Assembly (NCBI GenBank): GCA_011742915.1
Contig: JAAQTN010000014.1
Coordinates: 1-64,000, forward strand
Direction of reading: 5' to 3'
DNA length: 64,000 nucleotides
Origin: Billgrantia desiderata
GTDB taxonomy: Bacteria > Pseudomonadota > Gammaproteobacteria > Pseudomonadales > Halomonadaceae
Shown one piece after another: positions 60,438 to 64,000 of the stretch; position 1 is the first letter of the stretch, and each line of letters opens with the position of its first letter. The position numbers were made by a program, and so were the translations under genes. The notes below the pieces were generated by a model. That model was not told the origin of the DNA and made no database searches. It saw only the letters and a program-made list of their open reading frames with translations.

Positions 60438-62621
60438 CTACGCCTCCTCTGCGACCTGGCGGACACCTGCCGGCAGCAGGGCAGCGGGGCTCCATGGCGG
60501 GGCCTCACTGGAAGCAGTGGCCAAGGTGAAGGTCCCCACCGCCTCGGCCAGGCGCAGCGACTGCTCCTCGAGCCGTTCGGCGGCGGCGCTCGACTGTTCG
60601 ACCAGGGCAGCGTTTTCCTGGGTCATACGGTCCAGCTCGGCAACCGCCACATTGACCTGGCCGACGCCATCGCTCTGCTCGCTGGTGGCTGCCGTGATCT
60701 GTTGGAGCACGGTACTCACCCGGGAGACGCTGGCCACGATTTCGCTCATGGTGGCACCCGCCTGGCCGACCAGTTCGTTACCGTCGCGCACCTTGGACCC
60801 CGAAGCCTCGATCAGTGCCTTTATCTCGCTCGCGGCCGCCGCCGAACGGCTGGCGAGTTGGCGTACTTCGCCGGCTACCACCGCGAAGCCGCGCCCCTGC
60901 TCGCCGGCACGGGCCGCTTCCACCGAGGCATTCAAAGCCAGCAGATTGGTCTGGAAGGCGATACCGTCGATCACCGAAACGATCTCGGCGATCTTGCGTG
61001 AAGACTCGGAGATCTCATCCATGGTCGCCACTACCCGGGATACCACCTCACCGCCACGCACAGCCACGTCGGAGGCCGTCTGCGACAGGCCATTGGCCTC
61101 GCGTGCGGATTCGGCGGTGTGCTCCACGGTGCTGGTGATCTCCTCCATCGAGGCCGAGGTTTGCTGCAAACTGGCGGCGGCAGTATCGGTACGCCGCGAC
61201 AGGTCCTGGCCACCGCTGGCGATCTCGGTGGCAGCGACACGCACTGCTTCGCTGCTTACACGCACCTCGAGCAGCACGTCATGGATCTTGTCGGCGAAGG
61301 CGTTGAACTGGATGGCCAGTTCGGCACTCTCGTCGCGCCCTTCGACCGGCAGGCGCTGGGTCAGGTCGCCATCGCCGGTGGCAATCTCACGCATGCGCCC
61401 GGCCAACTCTCGCAGTGGCCTGGCGATGCCGCCGCCCACCAGCCAGATCGCGATCAGGCCGAGACCGGCGACCAGCAGCCCCACCAGGCCCATGCCCAGC
61501 AAGTGCTCGCGGCGCTGGTCGCCCAAGGTACGCTGCAGAGCCCCCAACTCGGCCAGCACCACCTCCCGCGGCAGACGGGTGAGCAGTACCCAAGGTGCCT
61601 GGTCGTCGCTGATGCTGAAGGGCAGGTAGAGCTCGAGCATGCCGTCGGCATCTTCTATCCGCTGCATCTCGCCGCTGCGCTGGGCTTCGAGAATGCGTTG
61701 TTGCACCGCATCGCCCAGCACCTGACCGGCCGCATCGCCCAAGGAGTCGTCATCGGCGGTATAAGCTGCCACGCTGCCCAGCGAAGCGATCAGCGCCATC
61801 TCGCCGGCGCCGTCATAAAGCTCCTGGTTGGCCTGATTCAGGAACTCCTGAGTGAAATCCACCGACATGTCGACACCGGCAATCCCGCGGAACTCCCCCG
61901 CCACGAGGATGGGCACGTTGAAGGAGGTGACCATACGCATGACTCCTGCATAGTCGTAGGCTGCCGGGTCGATGATGCAAGGCGCCAAAGTATCGCGCGG
62001 GCAGAGATAGTATTCGCCCCGGCGCATGCCGTTGCCCAGTGGCGCCTCGCTCTCCATGTTCTCCTCGGTGAGAACGCCCAGGCGCATGCTGCCATCGGCC
62101 TCGCGGACCCACCAGGGGCGGAAGCGCCCGCTGCCCTCGGCAAACCCGGTATCGACATACCTGGCATCGACACCAAAGGCGTTGGGCTCCCAGCCGATAT
62201 AGGCGTCCAGCAACTCGGGATTCTCGACCACCGTGTGACGCACCAGTTGGGAGAGCTCCCTACGGCCCAGACGCAGTTGGGGACGTCCATCTTCACCAGG
62301 CATCCCCATGAGGGCATTGGTATGGGCCAGCTGACTGGCAAGCGTCAGGGCACGGTCCAGTTCGTTGCGGATACGCTGGGCCTGGACATGGGCCAGCGAG
62401 GAGAGCCGCTCATCGATGCCGCTTTCGAGCAGTGATTGGGTATGTTCGGCCACCACGTCCTGGGTGCGCGAAGCTGACACCAGGGAATAGCCTACCAGGG
62501 CAGCCGTTACGGCCAAGAGGCACGCACCGGCCAGGGCGACGACGAGCAGTCGCAGGGAGCGGAATCGTAAGCGCATGAAGTTGACCATTGTAGTTAGAAA
62601 GACTGACCAAGGTCTCAACAT
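60438..62621 (-). CDS. Methyl-accepting chemotaxis protein with dCache sensor
   Basis: A 727-residue chemoreceptor: membrane helix at about 23-46, periplasmic dCache-type sensor (about 50-370; [24 protein letters not shown]), second helix (375-396), HAMP (397-450) and the cytoplasmic signalling domain with the [14 protein letters not shown] helix. The hairpin tip QSDGVGQ-type CheA/CheW contact region is recognisable nearby. dCache domains bind amino acids or organic acids, which would fit this window. The start is uncertain: 62588 and 62576 are also in frame, and none has a strong ribosome site. Confidence 0.9.
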   Translation of the reverse strand: MLRPWSVFLTTMVNFMRLRFRSLRLLVVALAGACLLAVTAALVGYSLVSASRTQDVVAEHTQSLLESGIDERLSSLAHVQAQRIRNELDRALTLASQLAHTNALMGMPGEDGRPQLRLGRRELSQLVRHTVVENPELLDAYIGWEPNAFGVDARYVDTGFAEGSGRFRPWWVREADGSMRLGVLTEENMESEAPLGNGMRRGEYYLCPRDTLAPCIIDPAAYDYAGVMRMVTSFNVPILVAGEFRGIAGVDMSVDFTQEFLNQANQELYDGAGEMALIASLGSVAAYTADDDSLGDAAGQVLGDAVQQRILEAQRSGEMQRIEDADGMLELYLPFSISDDQAPWVLLTRLPREVVLAELGALQRTLGDQRREHLLGMGLVGLLVAGLGLIAIWLVGGGIARPLRELAGRMREIATGDGDLTQRLPVEGRDESAELAIQFNAFADKIHDVLLEVRVSSEAVRVAATEIASGGQDLSRRTDTAAASLQQTSASMEEITSTVEHTAESAREANGLSQTASDVAVRGGEVVSRVVATMDEISESSRKIAEIVSVIDGIAFQTNLLALNASVEAARAGEQGRGFAVVAGEVRQLASRSAAAASEIKALIEASGSKVRDGNELVGQAGATMSEIVASVSRVSTVLQQITAATSEQSDGVGQVNVAVAELDRMTQENAALVEQSSAAAERLEEQSLRLAEAVGTFTLATASSEAPPWSPAALLPAGVRQVAEEA

Positions 62622-62822
62622 ACTGCTTCCAAGAGCGCGGCCTCACGATTAAAGCGACTTGCATGCTTGACGTTTGCGACACGAGCGGCGCTCGCAAGGT
62701 TGCGGCTTCACCCCCGCTCCTTACTGGTCGCGCCGTATTCACTATGAATACAAGAGCGAGACACCGGCCTCAGTGCGCGCTAGCCTCAGAAAACCCTACG
62801 CAACGGACCTGAGGACACGCCC

Positions 62823-63422
62823 ATGCCGCAAACCATCACCTACTATCTGAGCCTGGTATCGCCGTGGACTTACCTGGGCCACGAACGACTCGGCGAGATC
62901 GCCAATCGTCACGGCGCCACCATCGACTACGTGCCGGTCACGATAAGCGCGGTTTTCCCCAGAACAGGTGGTCTTCCACTGCCCAAGCGCGCGCCCGAGC
63001 GTCAGGCCTACCGACTGGTGGAGCTGAAACGCTGGAAGCAGGTCCATGGCGTTCCACTCAACGTCGAGCCGAAGCACTTCCCCACCGACGACCGCCCGGC
63101 AGCGCGTCTGGCGCTGACTGCCAAGGCCCGGGGGCACGACATCGCCCAGCTCTCGCTTGCCATACTGCGAGCCTGCTGGGTCGAGGAGCGTGACATCGCC
63201 GACCTCACCACCCTGCGTGAGATCGCCGATGCCTGCGGCCTGGATGGCCAGGCGCTATTGGATGAGTCGGAGAGTCAAGGGCAGCAGCGACTCGACGCGG
63301 CCTGCGAGCAGGCCATCGCCGCCGGCTGCTTCGGCGTTCCATGGTATGACGTGGAAGGCGAGCCGTTCTGGGGTCAGGACCGCCTGGAATTGGTGGAGAA
63401 GAAGCTCACCGGAGCGCTCTGA
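62823..63422 (+). CDS. DsbA-family/2-hydroxychromene-2-carboxylate isomerase-like protein
   Basis: A 199-residue thioredoxin-fold protein of the HCCA isomerase/kappa-GST branch. The N-terminus YYLSLVSPWTYLGHERL has S in place of the CxxC of true DsbA, as in the isomerases. It lacks a signal peptide, so it is cytoplasmic and probably glutathione-dependent. No naphthalene-degradation genes are near; the natural substrate is unknown. A weak hairpin follows (63439-63463). Confidence 0.8.
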   Translation: MPQTITYYLSLVSPWTYLGHERLGEIANRHGATIDYVPVTISAVFPRTGGLPLPKRAPERQAYRLVELKRWKQVHGVPLNVEPKHFPTDDRPAARLALTAKARGHDIAQLSLAILRACWVEERDIADLTTLREIADACGLDGQALLDESESQGQQRLDAACEQAIAAGCFGVPWYDVEGEPFWGQDRLELVEKKLTGAL

Positions 63423-63597
63423 ACCCGACGGCGAAGCATCAGCATCAGGCCAAACGATGCTGACCTCCTGACACAGCAGAAACGTGCCAAACGCAGCCAG
63501 TCCGGGCAATCCTGGGCGGTCACATGGCGCCATGATCAAGGCGACGAGATCGGCTCGTCGGTTCGATCATCCGCTTCGAACGTGACAGGAGGTCGTC

Positions 63598-63888
63598 ATG
63601 AAACTGTCCATTATCGCACTTTGCCTTGCCTTGGCGGCGGTGTCGGGCGCCGCGCTGGCGGAGCGTCCCTCTCCGGAGGACAACCTCTTCCAGACCGCGC
63701 AAATCGGCACGAGCTCGCGTCCTAACGTGGTGAGCAGCTTCGATGAAATCGATACCGACCATAACGGGTATATTTCCGCTACCGAAGCCTCTCGAGCCTC
63801 CATGGCCGCCAGCTTCGGCTCCCTGGATCGCAACCTGGATGGCCTGCTCTCCCGAGAAGAGTACGAAGATCACCACAAGGATCACTGA
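63598..63888 (+). CDS. Small periplasmic EF-hand protein
   Basis: A 96-residue protein with a signal peptide (about 1-21, ends AALA). Two EF-hand calcium loops are seen: D52-T-D54-H-N56-G-Y-I with E63, and D77-R-N79-L-D81-G-L-L with E88. Both keep the acidic ligands at loop positions 1, 3, 5 and 12. It is probably a calcium-binding periplasmic protein of the short halophile type. AGGAGG lies before the start. Partner unknown; a terminator follows. Confidence 0.85.
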   Translation: MKLSIIALCLALAAVSGAALAERPSPEDNLFQTAQIGTSSRPNVVSSFDEIDTDHNGYISATEASRASMAASFGSLDRNLDGLLSREEYEDHHKDH

Positions 63889-63894
63889 GGTGCT

Positions 63895-63940
63895 CCTATC
63901 GACGCGAATGCTCAGGCATCCGTGTCGATAGGAAATTTTT
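63895..63940 (+). terminator. Rho-independent terminator after the EF-hand gene
   Basis: CCTATCGAC-GCG (63895-63906) pairs with CGTGTCGATAGG (63921-63932), with an inner ATGC/GCAT stem, followed by AAATTTTT. It ends the last gene of the window. Nothing further is recognised in the last 60 bp. Confidence 0.8.
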
Positions 63941-64000
63941 CACTTCGCTCACGCGGCAGTTTGAGGTCGGGCGTTCGTCGGCTCTGACCTATACTTTATT

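Noticed and set aside
1..64000. rRNA, tRNA, CRISPR, prophage or replication origin
   Set aside because: No cloverleaf-like segments, repeat-spacer arrays, phage genes or DnaA-box clusters were recognised by eye; a tRNAscan or CRISPR finder run would settle this.

Overview
The window is GC-rich and densely coding, with short intergenic gaps. Its gene families suggest a marine or halophilic gammaproteobacterium of the Halomonas type: many TRAP transporters, a kynurenine pathway, malonate use, SelO, PhoX, and TAXI transport paired with DUF1850. The genus is inferred from gene content only; there is no rRNA or other marker here. I see no rRNA or tRNA gene, CRISPR array, prophage or replication origin. 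The only mobile DNA is the tip of an IS21-like element at the left edge, which cuts a small cytochrome b5-like gene.

Layout. 1-9.3 kb: IS end, broken b5 gene and ferric-reductase-like protein, PhoX phosphatase, purEK, and a TAXI-type TRAP system with DUF1850. 9.6-15.3 kb: a small HTH regulator, then ttrBCA (tetrathionate-reductase-like) behind a perfect FNR-type box. 15.4-22.1 kb: ilvD, an unrecognised gene, a peroxidase-related protein, a membrane diguanylate cyclase and mmsA. 22.3-34.7 kb: the most interesting region. A six-gene minus-strand operon (flavoprotein, two PuuE-like CE4 hydrolases, N-carbamoylsarcosine-amidohydrolase-like hydrolase, ICL/PEP-mutase-family lyase, SnoaL-like protein) faces a plus-strand GntR gene, a LeuCD-like hydro-lyase and a DctPQM TRAP transporter. 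A repeated AATACATTT motif occurs in both control regions.

34.8-37.6 kb: kynABU (tryptophan to anthranilate). 37.8-39.3 kb: selO. 39.4-46.0 kb: a malonate operon (GntR regulator, TRAP DctPQM, malonyl-CoA decarboxylase, malonate-CoA ligase). 46.1-48.9 kb: a Gate-domain membrane protein, a NIF3-like protein behind a strong hairpin terminator, and an MpsC/DUF2294-like protein. 49.2-53.4 kb: an aconitase-family protein, an HMG-CoA-lyase-family protein and a CaiB/BaiF CoA-transferase, with a divergent LysR gene. 54.8-60.3 kb: a second TAXI-TRAP system with a D-2-hydroxyacid dehydrogenase, a CMD-family protein and a second, very similar TAXI binding protein. 60.4-64 kb: a chemoreceptor, a DsbA/HCCA-isomerase-like protein and a small EF-hand protein.

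How it fits together. Most of the window imports small organic acids and feeds them to central metabolism. Two modules look designed for branched or substituted dicarboxylates. The 23-35 kb module could open a cyclic imide or related cyclic amide, hydrolyse the half-amide, hydrate the resulting unsaturated diacid and cleave it. The 49-53 kb module could hydrate, CoA-activate and cleave a citramalate-like acid. Both pathways are inferences from family chemistry and gene adjacency, not demonstrated functions.
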